The notes under the pieces are model-generated. The model worked only from the letters and a program-made list of their open reading frames with translations. It had not been told where the DNA came from and did not search any database. Shown one piece after another: positions 1 to 8,979 of a DNA stretch of 64,000 bases (position 1 is its first letter; each line of letters begins with the position of its first letter). The position numbers and the translations under genes were made by a program. The stretch is from positions 1 through 64,000 of the forward strand of contig NZ_CP022111.1 of NCBI RefSeq assembly GCF_000730165.1, written 5' to 3'. Origin of the DNA: Nitrospirillum viridazoti CBAmc. GTDB taxonomy: Bacteria > Pseudomonadota > Alphaproteobacteria > Azospirillales > Azospirillaceae.

Positions 1-58
1 CCGGCTGACTGGTCGCTGGTCGCCTCCTGATCCCGCCCGTCTGATCCGCGCGAAAATG

Positions 59-97
59 AAAAGGGCCCACCGGGGGTGATCCGGCGAGCCCTTTCCA
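59..97 (-). terminator. Probable terminator of the RND efflux operon
   Basis: A short stem (AAAGGGC pairing with GCCCTTT) lies just past the stop codon of the last RND gene on the minus strand, with an inner CCGG-containing loop. There is only a short T-run on the minus strand, so termination strength is uncertain. Confidence 0.45.
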
Positions 98-115
98 CTG
101 GTCCTGTAGGATGCC

Positions 116-3100
116 TCAGCTTCGCTTCACCCCCGCCATGGCGGCGTGGAGGCGCGACAGCTTCACCTTCCGGGGCCGCAGGGCCAGGTAGATCACCGGC
201 GTGGTGTAGAGGGTGATGAACTGCGACACCAGCAGGCCACCCACCAGGGCGATGCCCAGCGGCTGGCGCAGCTCCGCCCCCGTGCCGCCGCCGATGGCCA
301 GCGGCACAGCGCCCAGCAGGGCGGTCAGCGTCGTCATGGTGATGGGGCGGAACCGTTCGCGGCACGCCTCCGTGATGGCGTCCACCGGGGACATGCCCTG
401 GATGCGCTCCGCCGCCAGGGCGAAGTCCACCAGCATGATGGCGTTCTTCTTCACGATGCCCATCAGCAGGATGATGCCGATGAAGGAGATCATCGACAGC
501 TCGAAGCCCGTGGCCATCAGCGCCAGGATGGCGCCGATACCGGCCGACGGCAGTGTGGACAGGATGGTGATAGGCTGGGCCCAGCTTTCGTACAGCATGC
601 CCAGCACGATGTAGATGGTCACCAGCGCCGCCAAGATCAGCAGGGGCTGGCCCTGGTTCTGCTGCTGGAAGATGCGGGCGATGCCGCCCACCTCCACCCG
701 CATCGAGGCCGGCATGGCCAGCTCTGTCACCGCCTGCTGCGCCCGGGCCAGGGCGTCCACCTGGGCGACGCCGTCGGCCAGGTTGAAGCTGAGGGTGGAG
801 GAGGGGTACTGCCCCTCATGGTTCACCGACAGGGGCGATTCCTGCACCTGCACCTTGGCGAAGGCGGACAGCGGCACCATGCCCGCCACCGACTTCACAT
901 AGATGCGCACCAGGTCGTCCGGGCCCTTCTGCTCATTGGGCGTCGCCTCCAGCACCACATGGTACTGGTTGCGGGCGCCGTAGAGGGTGCTGACCTGCCT
1001 CTGGCTGAAGGCGTTGCCCAGGGCCGCGTCCACGTCCGACGGCGTCAGGTTCATGCGCGAGGCCAGGTTGCGGTCGATGACCACCTTGGCGTCCAGGCCG
1101 GCCTTGTCCTGGTCGGAACTGACGTCCTGGAAATAGTCCGGCAGCTCCTTCAGCTTGGCCACCAGCTTGGGCCCCCATTCATAGAGGTCGTCCAGGTTGT
1201 CGCTCAGCAGTGAAACCTGGAACTGCGAGTCGCTGCTGCGCCCGCCGAAGCGCAGGTCCTGCTCCGCCTGCAGAAAGACCTGCAGGGCCTCCATCTTGGC
1301 GAACTTGGGCCGCAGGCGGGCGATGACTTGGTCGGCCGTGGCATCGCGCTGGTTCCGCGGCTTCAGCGAGATGGTCATGCTGCCGGTGTTGGCGCTGCTG
1401 CTGCCGGGGCCGCCACCGCCGCCGCCGGTGGTGCCGCCGATGGCCGCCACCGCCGGATCGTCGGCGATGATCTTCACCACCTCCTGCATGCGGCGCTGCA
1501 TGGTCTGGAACGAGGTGTCGGCTGAGGCGCGGACGCTGCCGCGCAGCAGGCCCGTGTCCTGCTGGGGGAAGCCGCCCTTGGGCACCACGCCATACAGGTA
1601 GACGGTGCCGAAAATGGTGCCGATGGCCACGAACAGCATGAGGATGCGGTGCCGCATCACCCAGCCCAGGCCCTTCATGTACAGGTTGGTGGCGCCGTCC
1701 AGCGGCCGGCCCACCCAACGGTCGGCCCAGTTGGCCTTGCGCTCACGGGCATGGTCGACGAAGCGGGCGCACATCATGGGCGTCAGGGTCACCGACACGA
1801 TGCCCGACACCAGGATGGCCGCTGTCAGCGTCATGGCGAATTCGTGGAACAGCCGGCCCGCCAGCCCGCCCATGAAGATGATGGGCATGAACACGGCCAC
1901 CAGCGACAGGGTCATGGACACGATGGTGAAGCCGATCTCCCGCGCGCCGTCCAGGGCCGCCTGCAAGGGGGGCTTGCCCATCTCACGGTGGCGGACGGCG
2001 TTTTCGATCATGACGATGGCGTCGTCGACCACGAAGCCCACGCTGATGGTCAGGGCCATCAGCGACAGGTTGTCCATGCTATAGTCCAGCATCCACATAA
2101 CGGCGAAGGTGCCGGCCAGCGACAGGGGCACGGCGGTGGCGGCGGCCAGCGTGGGCGCCAGGCGGCGCAGGAACAGGCCCACCACCAGGATGACCAGGCC
2201 GATGGAGATCAGCATGGTGATCTGCACGTCGTCCACGCTGGCACGAATGGTGCCGGTCTGGTCGTTGACCACGTTGATGTCGATGCCGGGCGGCAGCCAC
2301 TTCTGGATCTGGCCCAGGTTGGCCTTGATCAGGTCCACCGTCTTGATGACGTTGGCGCCGGGCTGCTTCAGGACCGAGACCAGCACGGCCGGCTGCGTGC
2401 CGAACCAGCCCGCCTGCCGGATGTTTTCCGAGCTGTTGAGCACCGTGGCCACGTCGCCCAGGCGGAAGACGGTGCCGCTGGCGGTGCGCACCACCAGGTC
2501 GCGGTAGTCCTGCGCCTTCAGCATGGTGTCGTTGGTGGTCACCGTCATCAGCGTGTCTTCGCCGTCCATGGTGCCCACGGGCTGGCTGACGTTGGCGTTG
2601 GTGATGGCGGTGCTGATGTCGGCCAGGCTGATCTTGCGCGCGGCCAGGGCGTTCACGTCCACCTGCACGCGGATGGCGGACTTCTCGCCACCGGCGGCGG
2701 AGGCCTGGGCCACGCCCTCGATCTGCGACAGGCGCTGGGCCAGGATGCCGTCGGCGGCGTCGAAGATGGCCTGGTTGGTCAGGGTCTTGGACGTCAGGGC
2801 CAGCGTCATGATGGGCCGGCCGTTGGGGTTGGCCTTGCGGAAGGTGGGTTGGCTGGTCAGGCCCGAGGGCAGGTCGGTGGCGGCGGCGCTGATGGCCGCC
2901 TGCACGTCGCGCGCCGCGTCCGTCACCGGCCGGCTGACGTCGAACTGCAGGATGATGGTGCTGACGCCCAGCGACGTGGACGAGGTCATCTCGTTCACGC
3001 CGGCGATCTCACCCAGGTGACGCTCCAGGGGGGCGGTCACCGTCGCGGCCATGGTCACGGGGTCGGCCCCCGATTCCCTGGCCTGGATGAAAATGATGGG

Positions 3101-3226
3101 CAGGTCGGTGTTGGGCAGCGACGCCACCGGCAGGAAGGCGTACGCCACCGCCCCCACCAGCGCCAGGCCGATGGCCAGCAGGGCCGTGCCGATGGGCCGG
3201 CGGATGAAGGGTTCGGAGATGCTCAT
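116..3226 (-). CDS. mdtC: RND multidrug efflux permease, MdtC-type (1036 aa)
   Basis: Inner-membrane proton-driven pump subunit of the AcrB/MdtBC superfamily, expected to export drugs with its partner permease and adaptor. The N-terminal segment around residues 12-32 is the first membrane helix. A large periplasmic porter domain follows, then helices from about 337. The helix-4 motif [11 protein letters not shown] carries the two proton-relay aspartates at about 401-402, and the relay lysine lies in GIVKKNAIM near residue 930. A glycine-rich stretch in the second porter domain is unusual. Length matches E. coli MdtC. It is the third gene of an operon, 19 bp after the partner permease. Two different RND permeases in tandem behind one adaptor is the mdtABC arrangement, so I call it MdtC-type; substrate is unknown. 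Confidence 0.9.
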   Translation of the reverse strand: MSISEPFIRRPIGTALLAIGLALVGAVAYAFLPVASLPNTDLPIIFIQARESGADPVTMAATVTAPLERHLGEIAGVNEMTSSTSLGVSTIILQFDVSRPVTDAARDVQAAISAAATDLPSGLTSQPTFRKANPNGRPIMTLALTSKTLTNQAIFDAADGILAQRLSQIEGVAQASAAGGEKSAIRVQVDVNALAARKISLADISTAITNANVSQPVGTMDGEDTLMTVTTNDTMLKAQDYRDLVVRTASGTVFRLGDVATVLNSSENIRQAGWFGTQPAVLVSVLKQPGANVIKTVDLIKANLGQIQKWLPPGIDINVVNDQTGTIRASVDDVQITMLISIGLVILVVGLFLRRLAPTLAAATAVPLSLAGTFAVMWMLDYSMDNLSLMALTISVGFVVDDAIVMIENAVRHREMGKPPLQAALDGAREIGFTIVSMTLSLVAVFMPIIFMGGLAGRLFHEFAMTLTAAILVSGIVSVTLTPMMCARFVDHARERKANWADRWVGRPLDGATNLYMKGLGWVMRHRILMLFVAIGTIFGTVYLYGVVPKGGFPQQDTGLLRGSVRASADTSFQTMQRRMQEVVKIIADDPAVAAIGGTTGGGGGGPGSSSANTGSMTISLKPRNQRDATADQVIARLRPKFAKMEALQVFLQAEQDLRFGGRSSDSQFQVSLLSDNLDDLYEWGPKLVAKLKELPDYFQDVSSDQDKAGLDAKVVIDRNLASRMNLTPSDVDAALGNAFSQRQVSTLYGARNQYHVVLEATPNEQKGPDDLVRIYVKSVAGMVPLSAFAKVQVQESPLSVNHEGQYPSSTLSFNLADGVAQVDALARAQQAVTELAMPASMRVEVGGIARIFQQQNQGQPLLILAALVTIYIVLGMLYESWAQPITILSTLPSAGIGAILALMATGFELSMISFIGIILLMGIVKKNAIMLVDFALAAERIQGMSPVDAITEACRERFRPITMTTLTALLGAVPLAIGGGTGAELRQPLGIALVGGLLVSQFITLYTTPVIYLALRPRKVKLSRLHAAMAGVKRS

Positions 3227-3245
3227 GGGATGGCCGCTCCGCGCT

Positions 3246-6200
3246 TCAGTCTGCCAGGCCCGTCAGGGGTGGGGGCGCGCCCGGGGGCACGTCTTCCGTC
3301 CGGTCGCCGCCGGTACGCCGGGCGACCCAGGCGCGCAGCCGCTCCATGTACAGATAGATCACCGGCGTGGTGTACAGGGTCAGCAGCTGCGACAGGATCA
3401 GGCCGCCGACGATGGTGATGCCCAGTGGCCGGCGCAGCTCCGACCCCGTGCCATGCTCCAGCGCCAGGGGCAGGGCGCCCAGCAGCGCCGCCATGGTGGT
3501 CATCATGATGGGGCGGAAGCGCAGCAGGCAGGCCTCCACGATCGAGTCGTGGGGTGATTTGCCCTCCACCCGCTCCGCCTCGATGGCGAAGTCGATCATC
3601 ATGATAGCGTTCTTTTTCACAATGCCCATCAGCAGCACGATGCCGATCAGGGCCACCAGCGACAGGTCGTTGCCGGTCAGCCACAGCGCCAGCAGGGCGC
3701 CGATGCCGGCCGACGGCAGGGTCGACAGGATGGTCACCGGGTGGATGATGCTCTCATACAGCACGCCCAGCACGATGTAGATCGTCACCACGGCGGCGGC
3801 GATCAGCCAGGGCTCGCTGGCGATGGAGGTCTGGAATTCCGCCGCCTCGCCGGCGAAGGACCCGGTCACCGTGTCCGGCATGCCGATATCGCGTTCCGCT
3901 TTGGTCACGGCATCCACCGCGTCGCCCAGCGACTGGCCCTCGGCCAGGTTGAAGGTGACGGTCAGGGCCGGGAACTGGGCCTGGTGGTTCACGGTCAGGG
4001 GCGCGCTGGTGGTCTCGATCTGTACCAGCGAGCTCAGCGGCACCTGGGTGTTGGTGGTGACCTGGGTGCTCTGCGCCACCGTGTTGACCGCCACCGGCCC
4101 GCCCGTGCTGGGCACGTACAGGCGGCCCAGCGCCTCGGGGCTGGACTGCAGCTTCTCCGGCACCTCCAGCACCACGCGGTACTGGTTCATCTGGGCGTAG
4201 ATGGTGGAGATCTGGCGCTGGCCGAAGGCGTCGTACAGCACGTCGTCGATGCTCTGGATGCTGACCCCCAGCCGGGCGGCCAGGTCGCGGTCGACGTTCA
4301 GCACCACTTGGCGGCCGTTGGTCTGCTGGTCACTGGCCACGTCGCGGAACTGGGGCAGGCTGCGCAGCTTGGCCACCAGCTTGGGCGCCCATTCCGCCAG
4401 TTCCACGCCGTCGGCGTCGGCCAGGGTGTACTGGTACTGCGTGCGGCTGGCGCGGGCGCCGATCTGAATGTCCTGCACCGACTGGACGTAGACTTCACCC
4501 TGCACGCCCGACAGCTTGTGGCTGAGGCGCACGGCGATCGCGTCGGCGTTGGCCGATCGTTTGTCCCGGGGCTTCAGGCCCACGGACAGGTGGGCGGTGT
4601 TGGGGGTGGGGTTGACGGTACTGGCGCCGGCGAAGCTGGTCACCGACACCACGTCTGGGTCTTGCGCCACGATGTCGGCCACCTGCTGCTGCAGGCGGCG
4701 CATGGACGAGAAGGAGCTGTCCTGGTCGCCGTCCACGGTGATGGCCAGGATGCCGGTGTCCTGGCTGGGCAGGAAGCCCTTGGGCATCCACATGTAGAGG
4801 ACGACGGTCAGCACCAGCGTGCCGATGGCCACCAGCAGGGTCAGGAACTGGAAGCGCATGACCACGGACAGGGTCCGCTCGTAGCCCTTCAGCATCCAGT
4901 TGAAGCCGGCTTCCGTCCACTCCAGGGGGGAATATTTGGCCCAGCGCGCGCGGCGCCGGTGGGCGGCCTGCTCGTCGGCATGGCTGCGCAGCAGGCGGCC
5001 GCACATCATGGGCGTGACGGTCAGCGACACGACGGCCGAGGCGACGACGGCGATGGTCAGGGTCAGCGAGAATTCGCGGAACAGGCGGCCGATGATGCCG
5101 CTCATGAACAGCAGGGGGATGAACACCGCCACCAGCGACACCGTCAGCGAGATGACGGTGAAGCCGATCTGCTTGGCGCCCTTGTAGGCGGCGGGCAGGG
5201 GGGCCTCGCCCGCCTCGATGTAGCGGATGACGTTCTCGATCATGACGATGGCATCGTCGACGACGAAGCCGGTGCCGATGGTCAGCGCCATCAGCGACAG
5301 GTTATCCAGGCTGAAACCGCACAGGGCCATGACGCCGAAGGTGACGATCAGCGACAGGGGCAGGGCCACGGCCGGGATGACGGTGGCGCGGCCGGACCGC
5401 AGGAAGGCCAGGATGACCAGCACCACCAGCACGGTGGTCAGCACCAGGGTCTGCTGCACGTCGCGCACGCTGGCGCGGATGGTTTCGGTACGGTCGGCGA
5501 CGATGGTCAGCTTGATCCCGGCGGGCAGGGCCGCCTGCAGCTCGTGCAGCTTGGACTTCAGGCGGTCGGCCGTTTCCACGATGTTGGCGCCGGGCTGGCG
5601 CTGGATGTCGAGCAGCACGCCCTGCTTGCCGTTGAACCAGGCGCCTACGCGGGAATTTTCCAGCCCACGGGTCACCACGCCCACGTCCTTCAGATGGACG
5701 GGGGCGCCGTTCTTGTAGGTGACGATGACGTCGGAATAGGCCTCGGCCTTTTCGATCTGGTCGTTGGCGGTGATGGTGTAGGCCTGGGCGACGCCGTCGA
5801 AGCTGCCCTTGGCTTGGTTCACGTTGGCCTTGCCCAGGGCGGTGCGGATGTCCTCCATGCTCAGGCTATAGGCAGCCAGGCGCTCCGGCTGGATCTGGAT
5901 GCGCACGGCGGGGCGCTGGTTGCCCTGCACGGTGACGCGGCCCACGCCCGACACCTGGCTCAGCTTCTGCGCCAGCAGGCTGTCGGCCGTGTCGGACAGG
6001 GTGGAGATGGGCAGGGTCTCCGAGGTCAGCGCCAGCGACAGGATGGGCGGGTCCGCCGGGTTGACCTTGGCGTACGTGGGCGGATAGGGCAGCGTTTTGG
6101 GCAGGGTGCTGCCGGCGGCGTTGATGGCCGCCTGCACATCTTGTGCTGCGTCGTCGATGTTGTGGCCCAGGCCGAACTGCAGCGTGATGTTGGACACGCC

Positions 6201-6458
6201 GAAGCTGGAGATGGACGTCATGACGTCCAGGCCGGGAATCTGCCCCAGCTGGCGTTCCAGCGAGGCGGTGATCAGCGTGGCGGTGGTGTCGGCGCTGGCG
6301 CCGGGCAGCTGGGTGGTGACCTGGATGACGGGGAAGTCCACTTCCGGCAGCGACGACACCGGCAGCGCCCGATACCCCAGGAAGCCCACCAGCACGATGC
6401 CGATCGCCAGCAGCGTGGTGGCGATCGGCCGGGCGATGAAGGGGGCGGAAACGTTCAT
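3246..6458 (-). CDS. mdtB: RND multidrug efflux permease, MdtB-type (1070 aa)
   Basis: Second RND permease, paralogous to its downstream neighbour and likely to form a heterotrimer with it, as MdtB and MdtC do in E. coli. It begins with the usual [14 protein letters not shown] first helix. The helix-4 aspartate pair sits in [16 protein letters not shown] near residue 400 and the helix-10 lysine in [14 protein letters not shown]. It is about 30 residues longer than MdtB. A Thr/Val-rich insertion ([15 protein letters not shown]) lies just before the conserved SAPLTVNH porter segment and accounts for most of the excess. The start codon overlaps the stop of the adaptor gene by 4 bp (ATGA), indicating translational coupling. 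Confidence 0.9.
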   Translation of the reverse strand: MNVSAPFIARPIATTLLAIGIVLVGFLGYRALPVSSLPEVDFPVIQVTTQLPGASADTTATLITASLERQLGQIPGLDVMTSISSFGVSNITLQFGLGHNIDDAAQDVQAAINAAGSTLPKTLPYPPTYAKVNPADPPILSLALTSETLPISTLSDTADSLLAQKLSQVSGVGRVTVQGNQRPAVRIQIQPERLAAYSLSMEDIRTALGKANVNQAKGSFDGVAQAYTITANDQIEKAEAYSDVIVTYKNGAPVHLKDVGVVTRGLENSRVGAWFNGKQGVLLDIQRQPGANIVETADRLKSKLHELQAALPAGIKLTIVADRTETIRASVRDVQQTLVLTTVLVVLVILAFLRSGRATVIPAVALPLSLIVTFGVMALCGFSLDNLSLMALTIGTGFVVDDAIVMIENVIRYIEAGEAPLPAAYKGAKQIGFTVISLTVSLVAVFIPLLFMSGIIGRLFREFSLTLTIAVVASAVVSLTVTPMMCGRLLRSHADEQAAHRRRARWAKYSPLEWTEAGFNWMLKGYERTLSVVMRFQFLTLLVAIGTLVLTVVLYMWMPKGFLPSQDTGILAITVDGDQDSSFSSMRRLQQQVADIVAQDPDVVSVTSFAGASTVNPTPNTAHLSVGLKPRDKRSANADAIAVRLSHKLSGVQGEVYVQSVQDIQIGARASRTQYQYTLADADGVELAEWAPKLVAKLRSLPQFRDVASDQQTNGRQVVLNVDRDLAARLGVSIQSIDDVLYDAFGQRQISTIYAQMNQYRVVLEVPEKLQSSPEALGRLYVPSTGGPVAVNTVAQSTQVTTNTQVPLSSLVQIETTSAPLTVNHQAQFPALTVTFNLAEGQSLGDAVDAVTKAERDIGMPDTVTGSFAGEAAEFQTSIASEPWLIAAAVVTIYIVLGVLYESIIHPVTILSTLPSAGIGALLALWLTGNDLSLVALIGIVLLMGIVKKNAIMMIDFAIEAERVEGKSPHDSIVEACLLRFRPIMMTTMAALLGALPLALEHGTGSELRRPLGITIVGGLILSQLLTLYTTPVIYLYMERLRAWVARRTGGDRTEDVPPGAPPPLTGLAD

Positions 6459-7939
6459 TGCGGCTGGCCGCCCTGACCGCTCTGGCTATTCGCGGGCGCG
6501 GGCTGGCCGTTGGCGGGCTGGCCATTGGCGGGCTGATTGGGATTGGGCGTGCCCTGTGGCGTCGGGCCCTGGGCCGGGTCGCTGCCCGGCTGGCCGCCCT
6601 GGTTGCGGCGGCGATGGTGTTCGCCCTCGGGCCCGGCCTGGCCGTTGCCGCCCTGACCCTGGCCGCGGTGGTGTTGGCCGGTGGCGCCCGCGGGCACCCC
6701 GGCGTCCGGCGTCGCGCCCGCCGGGGCGGCGATGTTGATCTTGGCGCCGTCCTGCAGGCGATCCTGGCCGTTGACCACCACGCGCTCGCCCACCTGCACG
6801 CCGTCCGACAGGGCGGACTTGTCGCCTTCGTTCAGGATGACGGTGACGGGGCGGGGGGTGACGGTGTTGTCCTCGTTGACGATGTAGACGAAGGTGCCGT
6901 TGGGGCCGTGCTGGATGCTTGAGGCCGGCACCACGGCCAGTTTGGGCTTTACCTCCAGCAGCAGGCGCATGTTGACGAAGCCGCCCGGCCACAGGCGATT
7001 GTCCTTGTTGGGGAAGGACGCCTTCAGCTTGATGGTGCCGGTGGTGGTGTCCACCTGGTTGTCCAGGGTGGTCAGGGTGCCCTTGTCCAGCTGGCGGCCG
7101 TCGGAACTGACGGCCAGCACGCTCAGCGTCTCGCCCTTGGCCAGGTGGGCGTTGATGACGTCCAGCTGCTGCTGCGGCAGGGTGAAGACGCCCGAGATGG
7201 GCTGCATTTGGGTGATGACCACCAGGCCGGTGCTGTCGCTGGAACTGACGATGTTGCCCACGTCCACCAGGCGCAGGCCGGTGCGCCCGTCGATGGGCGC
7301 CTTGGTCACCGTCCAGTCCAGATTGGTCCGGGCGGTCTCCACGGCCGCCTGGTCGTACTTCAGCGTCGCCTCATACTGGGCGACGGTGGCCTTCTGCGTG
7401 TCATAGGTCTGCTGCGTGCCGTACTTCTCGGCCGCCAGGGCGCGGTATCGCTCCAGGTCCAGCCGGGCGTTGGCCAGCTGCGCCTGGTCCTGCGCCACCT
7501 TGGCCACCGCCTGGTCATACGCCGCCTGGTACAGGCGCGGGTCGACCACGGCCAGCGTGTCGCCGGCCTTCACGGTCTGGCCTTCGGTGAAGGCGACCTT
7601 GGTCAGCTGGCCGCCGATGCGGGTCTTGACCGTGACGGTGTTCAGCGCCTGCACCGTGCCCAGGCCGTCCAGGTAGACCGGCATGTCGGCCAGCACCACC
7701 GGCGTCACCGCCACGGTGGGGATGGAGAAGCCGCCGCCGCGCCGCCCGCCGCCCCCCCCGGGCCCCCCGGGACCGCCCGGGGGCGGGCCGCCGGCGCCAG
7801 GCCGCCCACCCGGTGCACCTGGTCCGCCCATTGGGGGGCCGCCCGCGTCCTGGCTGCTCGGCTTCTTGTGCATGACCCACCACGCGCCACCACCCAGCAG
7901 CACCACGACCAGGGCAGACACCCAAACACTGCGTCGCAT
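6455..7939 (-). CDS. mdtA: RND periplasmic adaptor subunit, MdtA-type (494 aa)
   Basis: Membrane-fusion protein that bridges the RND permeases to an outer-membrane channel. It starts with a single membrane anchor (about residues 5-22), then a Gly/Pro-rich linker of roughly 45 residues. The barrel-sandwich, hairpin and beta-barrel domains of the HlyD/AcrA family follow ([20 protein letters not shown] and [16 protein letters not shown] are typical). The last 80 or so residues are a low-complexity Gly/Gln/Asn/Pro tail that normal MdtA proteins lack. First gene of the operon, with a GGGA ribosome site 5 nt before the ATG. No outer-membrane partner is encoded beside it, so a TolC/NodT protein from elsewhere must serve. 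Confidence 0.88.
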   Translation of the reverse strand: MRRSVWVSALVVVLLGGGAWWVMHKKPSSQDAGGPPMGGPGAPGGRPGAGGPPPGGPGGPGGGGGRRGGGFSIPTVAVTPVVLADMPVYLDGLGTVQALNTVTVKTRIGGQLTKVAFTEGQTVKAGDTLAVVDPRLYQAAYDQAVAKVAQDQAQLANARLDLERYRALAAEKYGTQQTYDTQKATVAQYEATLKYDQAAVETARTNLDWTVTKAPIDGRTGLRLVDVGNIVSSSDSTGLVVITQMQPISGVFTLPQQQLDVINAHLAKGETLSVLAVSSDGRQLDKGTLTTLDNQVDTTTGTIKLKASFPNKDNRLWPGGFVNMRLLLEVKPKLAVVPASSIQHGPNGTFVYIVNEDNTVTPRPVTVILNEGDKSALSDGVQVGERVVVNGQDRLQDGAKINIAAPAGATPDAGVPAGATGQHHRGQGQGGNGQAGPEGEHHRRRNQGGQPGSDPAQGPTPQGTPNPNQPANGQPANGQPAPANSQSGQGGQPQ

Positions 7940-8341
7940 CGAAATCCCAACCTTCCCGATGATCTCTGGAACCCGGGTTTATACGCCGGCCGTCCGAAGA
8001 TCCTGTTGTCTCGCTTATTCCCACGGATGGGCGTGGCCGGTAAGATTTGAAAAGGCCCGTACCCGACTGCCCTGCCTAGTATTTCGCGCCTTCTCTTACC
8101 CCGAAAACCGCCAGGCGTCAGCACCGCTTGCACCCGGCCGTCTGGGTCCGCTTCGCCGCCCATCCTTGGGGCCATCCCGCCCCTTGCCGGCCGGTGGGCT
8201 ATAGCGGTGCCGGGTGACGGTTTTATGTCATCCCACACCAGATACCGCCTGCGCCAATTGGCGCATGGCGGGGTAAAACCGCGCCTGGCGGCATGATCGG
8301 AACCGGATGATTTTGCATTGCGGCAAATCGCGCTCTGGTTA
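7940..8341. other. Intergenic region between divergent efflux and ABC operons
   Basis: This stretch must hold the minus-strand promoter of the efflux operon. I see no convincing gene: the open frames here are proline/arginine-rich and lack ribosome sites. I could not pick a clear -35/-10 pair. Confidence 0.4.
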
Positions 8342-8444
8342 GGGGTTGACGCGGGTCCCCCACCCGGTTTATTGGCGGGCCGTCGGTTGCCCTTCGCCGT
8401 CTGGAACCCCGGTTCCGCACGATGGGCGGCATGCCGTCAACCCC
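8342..8444 (+). promoter_or_regulatory. Candidate structured leader RNA (three-way junction)
   Basis: A perfect 10-bp inverted repeat, GGGGTTGACG at 8342-8351 and CGTCAACCCC at 8435-8444, closes about 83 nt. Directly inside the first arm is a perfect hairpin, CGGGT-CCCCC-ACCCG (8352-8366). A second perfect hairpin follows, GGAAC-CCCG-GTTCC (8403-8416). Nested, abutting helices are what a structured RNA would show. The element lies upstream of the small gene at 8659 and the ABC operon. It did not match guanidine-I, TPP, manganese or cobalamin riboswitch signatures that I know. Strand is inferred from the downstream operon. Confidence 0.4.
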
Positions 8445-8591
8445 AAGAGAACAGTCACCCTGAGAATGAACCCTCGACCTAGTGAGAGCGGCGCGGACCC
8501 GTTTGGCCGGACCCATCCGGCGCGACTGGTCGCTACAGACCGCCAGCCGGGACAGGGGTGTGGGTGGGAGCGTCGGGCCCCTCGCTGAGAC

Positions 8592-8609
8592 GGGGGCATT
8601 GACGCCCCC
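8592..8609 (+). promoter_or_regulatory. GC hairpin in the ABC-operon leader
   Basis: GGGGGC and GCCCCC pair with a 6-nt loop. The hairpin lies 50 nt before the start of the small gene at 8659 and could serve as an expression platform for the structured element upstream, or as an attenuator. No T-run follows, so it is not a classical intrinsic terminator. Confidence 0.35.
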
Positions 8610-8658
8610 ATCCCCGCCTTCGTCCCCGCCGGGCACCGGCCGCGTGACGGAGGCAGCA

Positions 8659-8904
8659 ATGGCCCTCAACAAGACCCGTTTTTCCGCCGGGACCGATCCC
8701 GTGTCCGCCGTCATGGCGGCGGCGGCCCGTGCCGCGCAGGCGCAGCGCGCGGCCCTCTCTGGCCATGGCCTCACCCTGGTGTGGCGGCAGGATGCCGCCG
8801 GCCGCCCCGTTATGGGCTGGATGCTGATGCGCCGGCCGGTGGCCGCCAACGACATCGCCGCCAACGACGCACCGTCGGAGGGCCGAACGCGGTACGCCCG
8901 CTGA
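8659..8904 (+). CDS. Small protein of unknown function (81 aa)
   Basis: I do not recognise this protein. The ATG is preceded by a strong GGAGG six bases upstream, which sets this start inside a longer open frame. The sequence has an Ala-rich helical stretch (VMAAAARAAQAQRAALSG), then a segment LTLVWRQDAAGRPVMGWMLM that reads like a beta-hairpin, and a polar tail. It has no signal peptide or membrane helix. It sits 75 bp before the ABC permease on the same strand and downstream of a structured leader, so it may be the first gene of that operon. Coding potential rests mainly on the ribosome site and position. Confidence 0.5.
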   Translation: MALNKTRFSAGTDPVSAVMAAAARAAQAQRAALSGHGLTLVWRQDAAGRPVMGWMLMRRPVAANDIAANDAPSEGRTRYAR

Positions 8905-8979
8905 CCGGTACCTGATTCCCCTGACGCTGTTCGGGCCCGACACCACTTCCGAAACCAAGGGTGACGGGGGGAACGGCCA

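Noticed and set aside
1649-3418. Long open frame antisense to the RND permease
   Set aside because: His/Gly/Gln-rich product with no family resemblance; a by-product of GC-rich codons in the real gene on the opposite strand.
8342-8620. Guanidine-I, TPP or manganese riboswitch
   Set aside because: Looked for the conserved cores of these classes and found only short, scattered similarities (for example CTGAGA and ACCC). Structure yes, known class no.
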